Counted from the first letter of the stretch, positions 1 to 8,895 are shown. The stretch is DNA of 64,000 bases from Sphingobacterium sp. R2 (GCF_040760075.1 NZ_CP142884.1:186001-250000), one strand, 5' to 3'. Made by a program: numbers and translations. Notes: a model not told the origin generated them from the sequence alone.

Positions 1-93
1 TACTTGGCTCTCAACATTCATACAACATTTTTCCTCCTTCTTTTCACAAGAAAATAAAGTAAATAGTATCAATAGTAATCCTAATTTGTACAT
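1..93 (-). CDS. Small lipoprotein, 5' part only (runs off left edge)
   Basis: An open frame begins at an ATG whose first base is 93 and continues without a stop to base 1, giving 31 codons. Its first 16 residues are a lipoprotein signal peptide: Met-Tyr-Lys, a Leu/Ile/Phe-rich core and a lipobox ending LFSC, so Cys16 would be lipidated. A charged KKEEK stretch and a Cys-Cys pair follow. It lies 7 bases downstream of the C10 protease stop codon on the same strand, so the two are very probably co-transcribed. In other Bacteroidota C10 proteases can be paired with small inhibitor proteins; an inhibitor role here is only an inference, since most of the gene is missing. Confidence 0.6.
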   Translation of the reverse strand, partial: MYKLGLLLILFTLFSCEKKEEKCCMNVESQV

Positions 94-100
94 ATTGTCG

Positions 101-1375
101 TTATTTTTTAATTGAATAAACCATACCTCTTTTATATTGGAAATTATAACCTCCGCCTGCATCAGCACTAGCGAACCCAAACCATCCATTGTTTGAACCT
201 CCCCAACCCCAGTTCATATGAAAGTACAGGAAGGAAGCACCACCTGTCCATGTACCATCAGGATTTTGCTCACCACAGCTTGTACCACCACGAACACCAT
301 CTGCTACCCAGACATGGCCTCCTTTAAATGTATGAAAAATAAATCCACTTTTATCCTTATATCCACTTAAGATTACTGGACGATTGGCTTGAATTTCACT
401 TTTTACGGTATTATAATTAAAGTCAGTTGCTGTCGCTGTGACTGAATAGCCGAAAGTATTTTCTAAGGCGTATGGAATATCATTTAGATTAGAAGCAGCA
501 CCTGTGCCATCACAATCCGGTTGTGAATCTACAGAATTGGCTACGTCTCTCATTAACTTAGAGATTTCATTAGCTCCTGATGAAACATCTAAATAACTTG
601 AAACTGCATTTGGCATAATACTATAATTATATGAAGCAGGATATTGATGATATCTCATCACCTGGGACATTGCTGTAGCTACACAGCCTGTATACGCTTT
701 TCCATTACAAGAGTAAGGGGTACAAGACATATCAGGCATTAAATTGTTATAGCCGCCAGATTGATTCCAAGTTGTCTGCAAAAGTGGACCTTTTTCAAAT
801 CCCGTTGGTTCACATCCTCCTGCCGGAGGGAAAAATCCAGCGACTTTTTCAATAGATGCTCTTTTTACATTAACTGTTGGAACTTCCCCTCCTAAAAGCT
901 TGACATAATTCCCCTTTTTCAAAAGGTTTTCTCCATTCACATTTTCTCTTGTGCATGATTTTAACTCTTCTATCTGAAGTTTATTTTCATATAACCATGC
1001 TTCCGTTGCGGCTGGTAAAGTATCGGAGGGAAAGTTTGTCTCATCGGAATATGCTAATACCGGATTAGCCCGACGATCTGCAGCCAAAATGATAAATCCC
1101 CCCTTCCCGTAATTAAAAACACGCATTAATGGCGTCCCATTTTCCGATAGAATTTCCTTTTTTAAAGTGGCATTGGTATTTCCAATCTTGGATTTAGTAG
1201 ACGCCTTTTTATTAGCATCTCCTAAAATAAAATAATGCAGAGAATCTGCGACTTTAATACTTTCACCCAATGGTATGTAATACTCGTCCCTGTTTAATGC
1301 ATCAGCTTCGATTCCTTGATTCTTACATGAGACTAGGAAAAGACCGCCCAAAAATAAAATAAATAGCTTCTTCAT
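101..1375 (-). CDS. C10 family (streptopain-like) cysteine protease lipoprotein
   Basis: This 424-residue protein is a secreted, lipid-anchored cysteine protease of the streptopain/interpain family. The signal peptide ends in a lipobox with Cys17. A propeptide of the Spi type appears to fill residues 20-190. The catalytic cysteine is Cys231 in the GCVATAMSQ motif and the catalytic histidine is His354 in GGHVWVADG; a later NWGWGG segment is the conserved Asn/Trp region. Size and residue spacing fit a complete zymogen. A possible -7 element for this strand lies at 1402-1409. A small lipoprotein gene follows 7 bases downstream. Family members degrade host or environmental proteins; the substrate here cannot be read from sequence. 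Confidence 0.93.
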   Translation of the reverse strand: MKKLFILFLGGLFLVSCKNQGIEADALNRDEYYIPLGESIKVADSLHYFILGDANKKASTKSKIGNTNATLKKEILSENGTPLMRVFNYGKGGFIILAADRRANPVLAYSDETNFPSDTLPAATEAWLYENKLQIEELKSCTRENVNGENLLKKGNYVKLLGGEVPTVNVKRASIEKVAGFFPPAGGCEPTGFEKGPLLQTTWNQSGGYNNLMPDMSCTPYSCNGKAYTGCVATAMSQVMRYHQYPASYNYSIMPNAVSSYLDVSSGANEISKLMRDVANSVDSQPDCDGTGAASNLNDIPYALENTFGYSVTATATDFNYNTVKSEIQANRPVILSGYKDKSGFIFHTFKGGHVWVADGVRGGTSCGEQNPDGTWTGGASFLYFHMNWGWGGSNNGWFGFASADAGGGYNFQYKRGMVYSIKK

Positions 1376-1725
1376 TTAGAATGATAAAAGTTAATATTGG
1401 CCAAAAGTATTTATATCAGAGAGTATCTAGAAAAAATCTCGACGAACTGTATTTTGGCCTAGATAAAATGCATTATAAGCTAGATAACCTAACTATTGGA
1501 TAATTCAAATCCGATTTTACCACCGATGATAAGTGATATAGGGCCGATATAAGATCAAAGAGATTATAACAGCTAAACCAAAAATTCAATGAGATGATAC
1601 AATATCACCGCATGCAAAAATAAAATTAGAGCCAGTGGTCACATATAACAACAAAGACGTCTTCTCCAGCCCCTTTCCGAGAGATTCTATTTACATGCAA
1701 ATCACTCCTAAATGAATATTATGCT
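1376..1725. other. Divergent intergenic region without a gene
   Basis: AT-rich spacer between the divergent C10 protease and alpha/beta hydrolase genes. I see no convincing coding frame. A minus-strand CAAAAGTA at 1402-1409 (TACTTTTG on the coding strand) is a candidate -7 element for the protease. The plus-strand promoter for the hydrolase lies at the right end of this gap, just past 1725. The rest shows no repeat or structured RNA that I can support. Confidence 0.5.
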
Positions 1726-1757
1726 ATTGGATATAAAATTCAATTTATATAAGTTTG
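1726..1757 (+). promoter_or_regulatory. Bacteroidota-type promoter for the alpha/beta hydrolase
   Basis: A -33 element ATTG (1726-1729) and a -7 element TAAGTTTG (1750-1757) are separated by 20 bases. This matches the Bacteroidota primary sigma consensus TTTG, 19-21 bases, TAnnTTTG. Transcription would start near 1764, about 26 bases before the ATG at 1790. It is the most complete promoter match I found in the window. Confidence 0.6.
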
Positions 1758-1789
1758 GCAATAACAAGTATACTAGATAGCTGATCTTC

Positions 1790-2833
1790 ATGAAATTCAT
1801 TTTTTTTATCTGTTCATTATTAATGTCACAGGCTGCCTTCGGACAGAAAACAAGCGTTATCAACAATGAGTCAACTGTTTTTACACTTGAAACTCCAAAT
1901 AGTAAAATTGATTTTTTAGTCATTGATCCAGCTCCAAAAAGCAAAAAGCCTCTATTTTTGTTTTGTCAGGGCTCCTTGCCCATACCACTATACTTTAATT
2001 ATAAAAAAGAAGGTTTAAGTCTTTTTGGGGGTGGACTAACCAACTTTAACTACCAGGATATCATAAAATTGTACCATCTCATCGTCATTTCCATGCCAGA
2101 AACGCCTGTTATCGTCGATGAATCGCAGCTTAATGATTCCTATTGGTATTATGGCGACTCTAAAGATAAAAATATCCCTAGTAGAGCTTATCAAGAAGCA
2201 GACTATCTCGATAATTATGTGAATCGAGCAGTTTCCGTATTAGATTACCTGAGCAAACAACCTTGGGTAGATAATTCGCAATTAACAGTATTTGGACATT
2301 CCCAAGGTGGACATGTAGCCGCCAAACTAGCCAATAAATATAAAAAAGTCAGCAAACTGGGTTTATCAGGGACAAATTTGTTTGGGCGGATAGACCAAGA
2401 TATACGGCAAGCAAAGCGCGATGTCCAAAAAGGAAAAATTACCTGGCAACAAGCCTCTCAAAAAATTGAACAAACCTATGCGTTTTATAAAGATGCCAAC
2501 AACCCGGAGAAATTAAAAAACAATCCCAATTTGCGCTCCTGGAAGTCATTTTCACAACCTGTTATTGATGAGCTATTGGGATTTGACTACCCAATCTATC
2601 TGGTCTCCGGCACAGAAGACATTGTAGCTGAATTAAATGATCTAGCACCACTCTATTTTATAAGAAATCACAAAAACAACCTGACGATAAAAAGATATTA
2701 CAATCTCGAGCATAATTATTTTGAAGTTCAGAATGATGGTAGGCCCGATTACAAAAAACCACATTGGAAGGACGTCATGACAGACTTTCTAGCTTGGACA
2801 TTAGAGCAAAAAACAACAGCGAACAGCAATTAA
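1790..2833 (+). CDS. Secreted alpha/beta hydrolase
   Basis: A 347-residue alpha/beta-hydrolase-fold protein with an N-terminal signal peptide (hydrophobic residues 3-17, cleavage expected after AAFG). The nucleophile elbow GHSQGG places the catalytic serine at residue 171. Asp277 in the GTEDIV strand and His308 in NLEHNYF complete a plausible Ser-Asp-His triad. It may act as a periplasmic or extracellular esterase or peptidase; the substrate is unknown. It begins 33 bases after a well-formed promoter and is followed 12 bases downstream by an acetyltransferase gene, suggesting a two-gene operon. Confidence 0.85.
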   Translation: MKFIFFICSLLMSQAAFGQKTSVINNESTVFTLETPNSKIDFLVIDPAPKSKKPLFLFCQGSLPIPLYFNYKKEGLSLFGGGLTNFNYQDIIKLYHLIVISMPETPVIVDESQLNDSYWYYGDSKDKNIPSRAYQEADYLDNYVNRAVSVLDYLSKQPWVDNSQLTVFGHSQGGHVAAKLANKYKKVSKLGLSGTNLFGRIDQDIRQAKRDVQKGKITWQQASQKIEQTYAFYKDANNPEKLKNNPNLRSWKSFSQPVIDELLGFDYPIYLVSGTEDIVAELNDLAPLYFIRNHKNNLTIKRYYNLEHNYFEVQNDGRPDYKKPHWKDVMTDFLAWTLEQKTTANSN

Positions 2834-2845
2834 ACAATAAAATCC

Positions 2846-3349
2846 ATGAATCAATTAAAATTTCGCAACGCCGAACAACATGATTTACCATACATCGTAG
2901 AAATATACAATTCAACAATTGCATCTCGTATGGTCACAGCAGACACCGAACCTGTATCTGTTGCGAGTAGACAAAAATGGTTTGATGAACACAACGCTTC
3001 GAAAAGACCTTTATGGATGGTAGAAGATCAAAATAATCAACTCCTTGGATGGGTTAGTTTCCAATCGTTCTATGGTCGTCCGGCTTATGATGCCACAGTA
3101 GAAATCAGTATCTATTTGAATGAAAAACACCGAGGCCGAGGATTGGGTAAACAGATTCTACAATATTGCATAGACAAAGCAGCGGATTTCGGCGTACACA
3201 CCTTGTTGGGATTTATCTTCGCGCACAATCTTGCCAGCATCGCGTTGTTTGAGAAAATGGGATTCGAGGAATGGGCCAATTTACCCAATATTGCAACGCT
3301 CGATCAGGAAGAGCGAAGCTTAAAGATACTGGGAATAAGGATTAAGTAG
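2846..3349 (+). CDS. GNAT N-acetyltransferase, phosphinothricin/methionine-sulfoximine type
   Basis: A 167-residue single-domain GNAT. The N-terminus FRNAEQHDLPYIVEIYN and the RGRGLGKQ acetyl-CoA pyrophosphate loop (about residues 96-103) are typical of the family that acetylates phosphinothricin, methionine sulfoximine or related amino acids. Helix and strand order match the whole fold, and the length is normal. It lies 12 bases behind the alpha/beta hydrolase gene, so co-transcription is likely. The natural substrate is not known; family members act in detoxification of amino-acid analogues. Confidence 0.85.
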   Translation: MNQLKFRNAEQHDLPYIVEIYNSTIASRMVTADTEPVSVASRQKWFDEHNASKRPLWMVEDQNNQLLGWVSFQSFYGRPAYDATVEISIYLNEKHRGRGLGKQILQYCIDKAADFGVHTLLGFIFAHNLASIALFEKMGFEEWANLPNIATLDQEERSLKILGIRIK

Positions 3350-3433
3350 ACAATGTCCTACAAGTAAAAGCCATTACTTAAAATAAATGGTTAACTTAAA
3401 GCTTAAACAACATACGATTTATAATCCTGTCAT

Positions 3434-3874
3434 ATGAAACGCTTAATCCAAATCTCTCTGCTGGCGATCGCTCAACTATTCTTCCTTTCCAGCTCTCTGT
3501 TGGCCCAAAACCCTGAACGGACAAAAACTGTCACAATCGCAAGCGACTCGACGTATACCAAAATCATACAAGCGCTTCAAGATGGCGGGTATTTTATTTC
3601 ACAATTGGATCGATCCTCTGGATTCGTTCAGACCAGTGCTTACTTTGAAAACAAGAAGCTGCTTAGCAATAAAGAAGGTGAAAAAATAATTACAAATTTT
3701 TTGATAACCCCGTTAAAAGGGGGCAGTTCAAAGATAGTCCTCAATATATTTCTAATAGAACGTCGTAGGGGAGGTAGTTCTGAATCACCAAATTATTATG
3801 ATCTGGATAAGGGAATTATTCGAGATAATAAATTTTACCAGCAGATTTGGGACAAAATATTACCAATTCTATAA
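3434..3874 (+). CDS. Secreted protein of unknown function
   Basis: I do not recognise this 146-residue protein. It has a clear signal peptide (residues 1-24, hydrophobic core ending LLAQ) and a small mature domain that looks alpha/beta: a TYTKIIQALQDGGYFISQLD helix-strand unit is followed by strands and a basic RRRGG turn. The spacing of predicted strands resembles small periplasmic domains that assess protein or lipid state, but no motif fixes a role. It is monocistronic, with 84 bases upstream and a hairpin terminator downstream at 3893-3920. Confidence 0.7.
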   Translation: MKRLIQISLLAIAQLFFLSSSLLAQNPERTKTVTIASDSTYTKIIQALQDGGYFISQLDRSSGFVQTSAYFENKKLLSNKEGEKIITNFLITPLKGGSSKIVLNIFLIERRRGGSSESPNYYDLDKGIIRDNKFYQQIWDKILPIL

Positions 3875-3892
3875 TATACCAAACTAAAATAA

Positions 3893-3920
3893 GGCCCTCT
3901 GAACTTAGTTCTGCAGGGCC
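3893..3920. terminator. Hairpin between convergent genes
   Basis: GGCCCT (3893-3898) pairs with AGGGCC (3915-3920), with an inner GAAC/GTTC pair around a TTA loop. It lies between the ends of the plus-strand unknown gene and the minus-strand universal stress gene, so it may serve both. There is no long T-run on either side. Confidence 0.5.
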
Positions 3921-3935
3921 AATGGTGTTAAAAGA

Positions 3936-4763
3936 TTAAATCGAAATCGTCAGCAATGGAATATCCAACCCCGATGCCATCATACGAGTCTTACTTCGAT
4001 GGGTCAATGAACTCCAAAAACCATACTTATAGGGAATCATAACCAGCAGATCCGTATTGCTTTCTTTAACTTCGTCACGAATGGCTTTTACAACCTCATT
4101 GGAGGTTACATTTTTGTAGTAATAACTTACAATTCCCATCACATCGTTGATGGCCTCCCGTGTTTCCCTTCCTTTTTCTTCATTCAGCTGCTCAACGGTC
4201 TTACGGATATTGAGTACCTCCAATACTGCCCCAAAATCACTCGCAAAATCCTTCACTTTTTCTAAAATTTCTTTTTGCACACCACGAACGACATCACAGG
4301 CAAAAAGAATATGCTGAAGACCCGTAAATTTTGCGCCAAGCGGAATAGAAAGGATCGGTATTTTTAATTTACTAATAGCTGCAGTTGTCGTATTACCAAG
4401 CATATCCTGATCAAAAGAACGTTTAGCCATACCCATCACTAACAAATCGGCCCCTGTCTCTTCGATACATTTGGTCATTTGATCGTAAAATAGACCTGCA
4501 GCTAGATATGGAATAGCCACAACACCGCTCTCAGCAGTAATAGCATCGGCCTTATGTTGTAGAATCTTGCTTTGATGTTCAACTATTTTAAACATAGAAT
4601 CGGGAGAAAGCCGAGCGTTCATCGCATGAATTGAAGGATTTTGAAGGGAAAATAAAACGAGTTCATACTCTTTTCCAGCAAATACTTCCATAATAAATTT
4701 TAAGGCATGCTCTGCCTCCTCCGCATAATCTGTAGCAACAATAATCCGCTTCATATCATCCAA
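3936..4763 (-). CDS. Tandem-domain universal stress protein (UspA family)
   Basis: A 275-residue cytoplasmic protein made of two Usp domains. The first begins at MKRIIVATDYAEEAEHAL and contains the LLVMGMAKRS segment that precedes the nucleotide-binding loop. The second (about residues 145-275) begins at the LQHILFACDV strand and ends in LLTISI. Tandem Usp proteins of this length are common in Bacteroidota and help survival under stress or stasis. The first ATG is at 4763; an internal ATG at 4754 (MKRIIV) would fit the domain start equally well. It is apparently monocistronic. Confidence 0.9.
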   Translation of the reverse strand: MDDMKRIIVATDYAEEAEHALKFIMEVFAGKEYELVLFSLQNPSIHAMNARLSPDSMFKIVEHQSKILQHKADAITAESGVVAIPYLAAGLFYDQMTKCIEETGADLLVMGMAKRSFDQDMLGNTTTAAISKLKIPILSIPLGAKFTGLQHILFACDVVRGVQKEILEKVKDFASDFGAVLEVLNIRKTVEQLNEEKGRETREAINDVMGIVSYYYKNVTSNEVVKAIRDEVKESNTDLLVMIPYKYGFWSSLTHRSKTRMMASGLDIPLLTISI

Positions 4764-4870
4764 TTTTAAATGAAAAAAAATTCCCTTTTATGATCTTCAA
4801 GTTACCGAAAAATAATAAATCAATCAAATGGATTATTGTCGAAACAGCGTCAATTTTCTCCCGACACTTC

Positions 4871-5758
4871 TTATTTTAAATAGCTTGCTTTAACAAAAGG
4901 GGCCTTTTTCAAATAATCGATACTTTGCTGTAGACCAGTATAGATATCATTACGGGTTTCTTCCAGCTCAACAAAGATATATTGTAATCCCGCCGCATTT
5001 GAGTTGTTAAAAATCGCATCAAATCCCACCATACCGCTCTGACCAATTTCACGGTGGTCTTTAATATGTAATGCTTTAAATCTACCCGCATATTTATTAA
5101 AATAATCCACAGGGCTGACCTGCCCCATTACTGCCCAATATACGTCCATTTCAAAAAATACATTCTCAGGATTTGTATGCTCGATCATATAATCGTACAT
5201 CACTTTATCTTCCACTTTTTTAAATTCGTGTGAGTGGTTGTGATATCCGTATACGATTCCCTGCTGGCGGCATTTGGCGCCCACCGCATCCAGATAGCGA
5301 CATTGTGTTTCCAGATCTTTTAGTGTTTTAGGAACCTCCATCCAAGGTGTAACAATGTATTTCATTCCCGCAGCTTTATGCGTAGCGATACACTCATCCC
5401 ACCATTTTAAAGATTCCGTAAAATCTCCAGAAGATAGCTCTTTTTCTGACAAAGTCTTCGTTGCGTGTGATGAAATTACCTTCATTCCCGCCTTTTCCAC
5501 TTTTGCTTTAAACTCCTGTGGACTCAAATTATATAATTTGCCATCCTTATATCCAGCAGCTTCCACTCCTGTATAGCCTAACGCAGCGATCTTTTGCAGA
5601 ATCTGGTCGAAATTTGGGTTCTTCCCTATTTCTTCACGTACAGAGTATAACTGTAGACCGATTTCCTTTTTTGCAGCTTTTCGTTGCGCAAATGTTGGAG
5701 TAATAGCCAACATCATACATCCAGCTACCAATGTTCCGATAAGAGTTCTTCTTTTCAT
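4871..5758 (-). CDS. Secreted sugar phosphate isomerase/epimerase-like TIM-barrel protein
   Basis: A 295-residue xylose-isomerase-like TIM barrel with an N-terminal signal sequence (MKRRTLIGTLVAGC...TFAQ). The barrel starts at GLQLYSVREE. Metal-ligand regions are visible: Glu in GVEAAG, HNHSHEF, FFEMDVYW and LHIKDHR, and the C-terminal FVELEE. Exported members are common in Bacteroidota polysaccharide and inositol catabolism, often as one of several paralogues. The exact substrate is unknown. It stands alone between the stress protein gene and an intergenic region. Confidence 0.88.
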   Translation of the reverse strand: MKRRTLIGTLVAGCMMLAITPTFAQRKAAKKEIGLQLYSVREEIGKNPNFDQILQKIAALGYTGVEAAGYKDGKLYNLSPQEFKAKVEKAGMKVISSHATKTLSEKELSSGDFTESLKWWDECIATHKAAGMKYIVTPWMEVPKTLKDLETQCRYLDAVGAKCRQQGIVYGYHNHSHEFKKVEDKVMYDYMIEHTNPENVFFEMDVYWAVMGQVSPVDYFNKYAGRFKALHIKDHREIGQSGMVGFDAIFNNSNAAGLQYIFVELEETRNDIYTGLQQSIDYLKKAPFVKASYLK

Positions 5759-6023
5759 TTAATGCTCAATTATTTTTTATAGACTTCATCCAACGCACAA
5801 TCTTCTGCAAACGCAATGCTCAGAGATTATTTAGGGTGTTGTGTTAAATGTATCTGCAATGTATGTAAATACTGGAAAAAACACAATCTTTTAATGCCTT
5901 TATTTGATATTATATACAAAATAACAGCTCATAAAGGAGTTATTATCCAATTAAAATTATAAGGCAAACTCAACGATTTATCCATCAGCACTGTTCTAGT
6001 GATGTAAATTAACATTTTTAATT

Positions 6024-6206
6024 ATGGAAAATAAGTATAATACGCCCGAACATAGCGACCACAAGCAGGAGGAGAAACTACCCGAAGTGGCCGTCGAAGA
6101 AAAGGATGATTTACCAGCTGGCAGAAACATCAAGCGCACACTTATTATCGCGGTATGCCTATTGATCGTATTTTATATCATATATTATTTTATGAGTGGA
6201 AAATAA
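6024..6206 (+). CDS. Small single-pass membrane protein
   Basis: A 60-residue protein with a charged acidic first half (many Glu, Asp and Lys) and one C-terminal transmembrane helix (about residues 39-57, LIIAVCLLIVFYIIYYF) ending in a short SGK tail. The layout suggests a tail-anchored inner-membrane protein with its N-terminus in the cytoplasm. No known domain is recognised. The charge pattern, the clean TM segment and a strong terminator 30 bases downstream all support a real gene. Confidence 0.6.
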   Translation: MENKYNTPEHSDHKQEEKLPEVAVEEKDDLPAGRNIKRTLIIAVCLLIVFYIIYYFMSGK

Positions 6207-6227
6207 TAAAGAACTTCCGCCAATAGA

Positions 6228-6292
6228 CAACTTCCATAGCTTCGGCATAATTTGACGGATTTTTTGAAACCGAAGCTAGGAAATTGTTTTTT
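6228..6292 (+). terminator. Rho-independent terminator of the small membrane protein gene
   Basis: TAGCTTCGG (6237-6245) pairs exactly with CCGAAGCTA (6270-6278). The stem is extended by TTCC/GGAA and CAA/TTG with single-base bulges, and a T-run follows at 6287-6292. It supports transcription of the 60-residue gene upstream. Confidence 0.65.
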
Positions 6293-6630
6293 CAAGAACG
6301 GTAAATATGCTGTTGGCTGGACCAACAGTTGCCATCGTGATTAAATGCTAGCCAACTATCATAAAATAAACTCGACACAATAAATCCGCAGTAAACAATG
6401 CCAGTAAAATGATAGTTTCAATTTATATTGTTGTTTTTCCATATCCCCGCCTGATAAGCTAATCCTGTTCCAGACTAGTTAACATGGGGTAGGCGATGTA
6501 GGGTGTATATAGATCCCTTCCTCCCTATGAAAGGCCGTTATAACAAACATAAGATTAAAACAAATCAAATACAAATTTTTAATCAAAATAATAAACGATA
6601 TTTTGCGCAAATTGTCATTCAATTCGTTGT
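6293..6630. other. Intergenic region before the XRE regulator
   Basis: Spacer with no coding frame that I can support. A 7-bp hairpin CTGTTGG/CCAACAG lies at 6310-6328. The last 90 bases before the regulator are very A-rich. No clear TAnnTTTG promoter was found. Confidence 0.4.
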
Positions 6631-7116
6631 ATGACGGACGAAGACAAACAATTACTTGAAAAGATTGGGTTACGCTTTAGAGCAAAACGAAATGATTTAT
6701 ATTACTCATTGCGCGACCTATCACATATAACGGGTATTTCAACAGGAACACTTAACGGTATTGAAAAAGGTAAAGACCTAACGTTCACAAATTTTTTAAC
6801 CCTGTGCCGCAGTCTCGAAATTCAACCAGCACTCTTTTTTCAACATGATATTGTATTCAAATCGCCATATTCGCTACCTCCAGAGGCGCAAGAGCGAATT
6901 ACACTGAGCAAAAAATTAGATAGTCTCGTCTATCAATCCGATTTTTTTGACACCGAAAGACGTGTTTCTGATGTATTGATTGAACTGGGAGTTGATAAGA
7001 GCGAGAGTAACAAGTTTTCCGTCTACCTATCAAACTATTGCGAAGAGGGAACACTTGTTTACCGACAACATGGAAATTTTAAAACTTACCGTAAAAAAAC
7101 TAGAGAAAAGCGCTAA
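6631..7116 (+). CDS. XRE-family helix-turn-helix regulator
   Basis: A 161-residue DNA-binding protein. Residues about 10-65 form an HTH_3/XRE domain: LRFRAKRNDLYYSLRDLSHI is followed by the recognition segment TGISTGTLNGIEKGKD. The remaining 95 residues are a less conserved, charged alpha-helical region ending in a basic KTYRKKTREKR tail, which may mediate dimerisation or contacts with DNA. No mobile-element genes are adjacent. Its 3' end overlaps the end of the convergent desaturase gene by 4 bases. Its target is unknown. Confidence 0.82.
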   Translation: MTDEDKQLLEKIGLRFRAKRNDLYYSLRDLSHITGISTGTLNGIEKGKDLTFTNFLTLCRSLEIQPALFFQHDIVFKSPYSLPPEAQERITLSKKLDSLVYQSDFFDTERRVSDVLIELGVDKSESNKFSVYLSNYCEEGTLVYRQHGNFKTYRKKTREKR

Positions 7117-8189
7117 ACTTCTCTTTTGGAAAGTTCACGAAAACGGTTTGCCCTCCTAAATGTTCCCAAATCATTAAAACGAACACCATATCGACGTAAG
7201 ATATCCTGAGCTGCCTTACGACCAATATGCCTTACGTAAAAGGTTTCGTTAACCACAAAATGATGAATGCTGTGGGTCCAGCCAAAAAAGAAACAGAACA
7301 ATTGCATCGGAAAAGTCCACCAAACTGTCAGTACCTGTGTCTGCTCCATGACATTTCCTGCTTCAACATCACCAAAGTAATGCATATTTGATGTAATAAA
7401 GTGTAAGCAAAATTGACGTAACATGTTTGGTAAAAGAATAACATAAATTAACCCATCAAAACTTATTAACATGTTATCAACATACTGTGGAAAACTCAAA
7501 TCTAACTCGAAAAATGCATTTAACCAAGTCATTAGCGAGTCTGCGAAATAGAGATATAATACCACATGTGCAAAAATCGTAACGGGAACAATGCTCAAAA
7601 ACATAATTCGTTTTAGTTTAGAAGAAGTCTCTAATTTTAGATTTCCATTTACGACTTCCTTATCCATATCGCTAAACATTCGATGAAGGCGAAAAAGTCC
7701 TCCTAATACAACATCCGGGGTTGTCAAAAGACGCTTTAGAGACCAACGTTCTCCATTTGTCACACTACGCTCCTCAACATCGTGCAACGTACCCGAAAAC
7801 TTATGGTGATGATGGTGCAATGTTCTGCGAATCCAAGGATTGACAGTCAATGGCCTTAAAATCCATACACTAAAAAGCATAAAATGATGAATACCTCTCT
7901 GTTTTTTAAAATATAGCCAATGAATTAGATCGTGTTCAATCTCGTGCAATACGCCCATAAAAAATGCGTTGCTAATTATCATTAACCATGTCGGTACAAC
8001 TGCACGATACCAACCGATCGATACAAAGAGAACCGCTAGGATTGCGATTGCAAATATGGACATTCCAATGCTGTTCTGACGTTTTAATATGGGGTATATT
8101 CCTTTAAGCTGCTGATAGGACTGATTTATCTCTTTCCTGATCTGGCTCGACTTTTCGTAATGTGTCAATTCAATTTGTTTTTTCTGCAA
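7113..8189 (-). CDS. Membrane fatty acid desaturase-family protein
   Basis: A 358-residue integral membrane di-iron enzyme of the fatty acid desaturase/hydroxylase superfamily. Three histidine boxes are visible: HEIEH at residues 82-86 with His90, HHHHH at 125-129, and HSIHH near the C-terminus. Hydrophobic pairs flank them (about 41-80, 205-225 and 245-265). Such proteins introduce double bonds or hydroxyls into acyl chains, often for membrane fluidity. The five consecutive histidines are more than the usual HxxHH needs. It is monocistronic and overlaps the convergent XRE gene end by 4 bases. Confidence 0.87.
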   Translation of the reverse strand: MQKKQIELTHYEKSSQIRKEINQSYQQLKGIYPILKRQNSIGMSIFAIAILAVLFVSIGWYRAVVPTWLMIISNAFFMGVLHEIEHDLIHWLYFKKQRGIHHFMLFSVWILRPLTVNPWIRRTLHHHHHKFSGTLHDVEERSVTNGERWSLKRLLTTPDVVLGGLFRLHRMFSDMDKEVVNGNLKLETSSKLKRIMFLSIVPVTIFAHVVLYLYFADSLMTWLNAFFELDLSFPQYVDNMLISFDGLIYVILLPNMLRQFCLHFITSNMHYFGDVEAGNVMEQTQVLTVWWTFPMQLFCFFFGWTHSIHHFVVNETFYVRHIGRKAAQDILRRYGVRFNDLGTFRRANRFRELSKREV

Positions 8190-8338
8190 AAATAGGGATT
8201 TTTTGGTGCACTTACCCTATACTAGGCCTTGTGAATGCTGCCGCAAAAACTTCCGCAAAAAAATATTTCAACGCGCTGTAACAAAATGAGCTGATAGGCT
8301 ACTAATAAATTAAAATCAACATATAAACATACACAGTA

Positions 8339-8833
8339 ATGGAAAAGAAATCAATTTATAACTGGAAAAATAATTTATTCGGAACAAAGTCTATCCTCTA
8401 TTGCAATGATGCTGTGATCGGTAGCCTCGAATCTATTGATTGGAACTTAGATGCGCATGTTTCTATCCATAAAGACAAGTATCGATTCATAAATAAAGGG
8501 CTTTTCAATCCATACACAGAGATTCGAAATCAAAACAATGAGCTGATCGGTGATATTGAATACAATTCCTGGAAGAGTAAAGCGACCATTAGCCTGATCA
8601 ATAAAAAATACACATGGAGCCCTAAAAATAGGTGGATGACCGCATGGCAAATTGAAGATGAGCTAGGAAAAGTTGTAGAAATCAAATCCTCTTCGCTATC
8701 TAATGGCGGCAAAATAGAAAGCTGCGAAAACAGTGAATTGATCTTATCTATAAGTTTATATCTGCAAAAGCGTACTACATTGATGTTTTCTATGGTCGCC
8801 TTAATTCCATTATTGATCTTAATACTGGTTTAA
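8339..8833 (+). CDS. Unknown protein with C-terminal membrane anchor
   Basis: I do not recognise this 164-residue protein. There is no signal peptide. About 135 residues are rich in short beta strands with recurring polar turns (IGSLESIDW, IGDIEYNSW, KKYTWSP), resembling a twisted beta-barrel fold of the LURP-one/tubby-like kind, although this is only an impression. Residues about 145-164 (TLMFSMVALIPLLILILV) are a hydrophobic tail anchor. It stands alone and a weak hairpin terminator follows. Confidence 0.65.
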   Translation: MEKKSIYNWKNNLFGTKSILYCNDAVIGSLESIDWNLDAHVSIHKDKYRFINKGLFNPYTEIRNQNNELIGDIEYNSWKSKATISLINKKYTWSPKNRWMTAWQIEDELGKVVEIKSSSLSNGGKIESCENSELILSISLYLQKRTTLMFSMVALIPLLILILV

Positions 8834-8865
8834 CGTAGCAGCCAACTTCTAATACATATCAATTC

Positions 8866-8895
8866 AAGCAGATCTTTCATCGGGTCTGCTTTATT
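8866..8895 (+). terminator. Weak hairpin terminator
   Basis: AGCAGATC (8867-8874) pairs with GGTCTGCT (8883-8890) in an 8-bp stem with one G-U pair, followed by TTATT. It lies 33 bases after the preceding stop codon. Confidence 0.45.

Noticed and set aside
1708..1944. 78-residue minus-strand frame at the hydrolase start
   Set aside because: It overlaps the hydrolase promoter and signal peptide on the opposite strand and has no coding features.
6310..6328. CTGTTGG/CCAACAG hairpin as a possible regulatory RNA
   Set aside because: A 7-bp stem alone in AT-rich DNA is common by chance and has no T-run or conserved context here.
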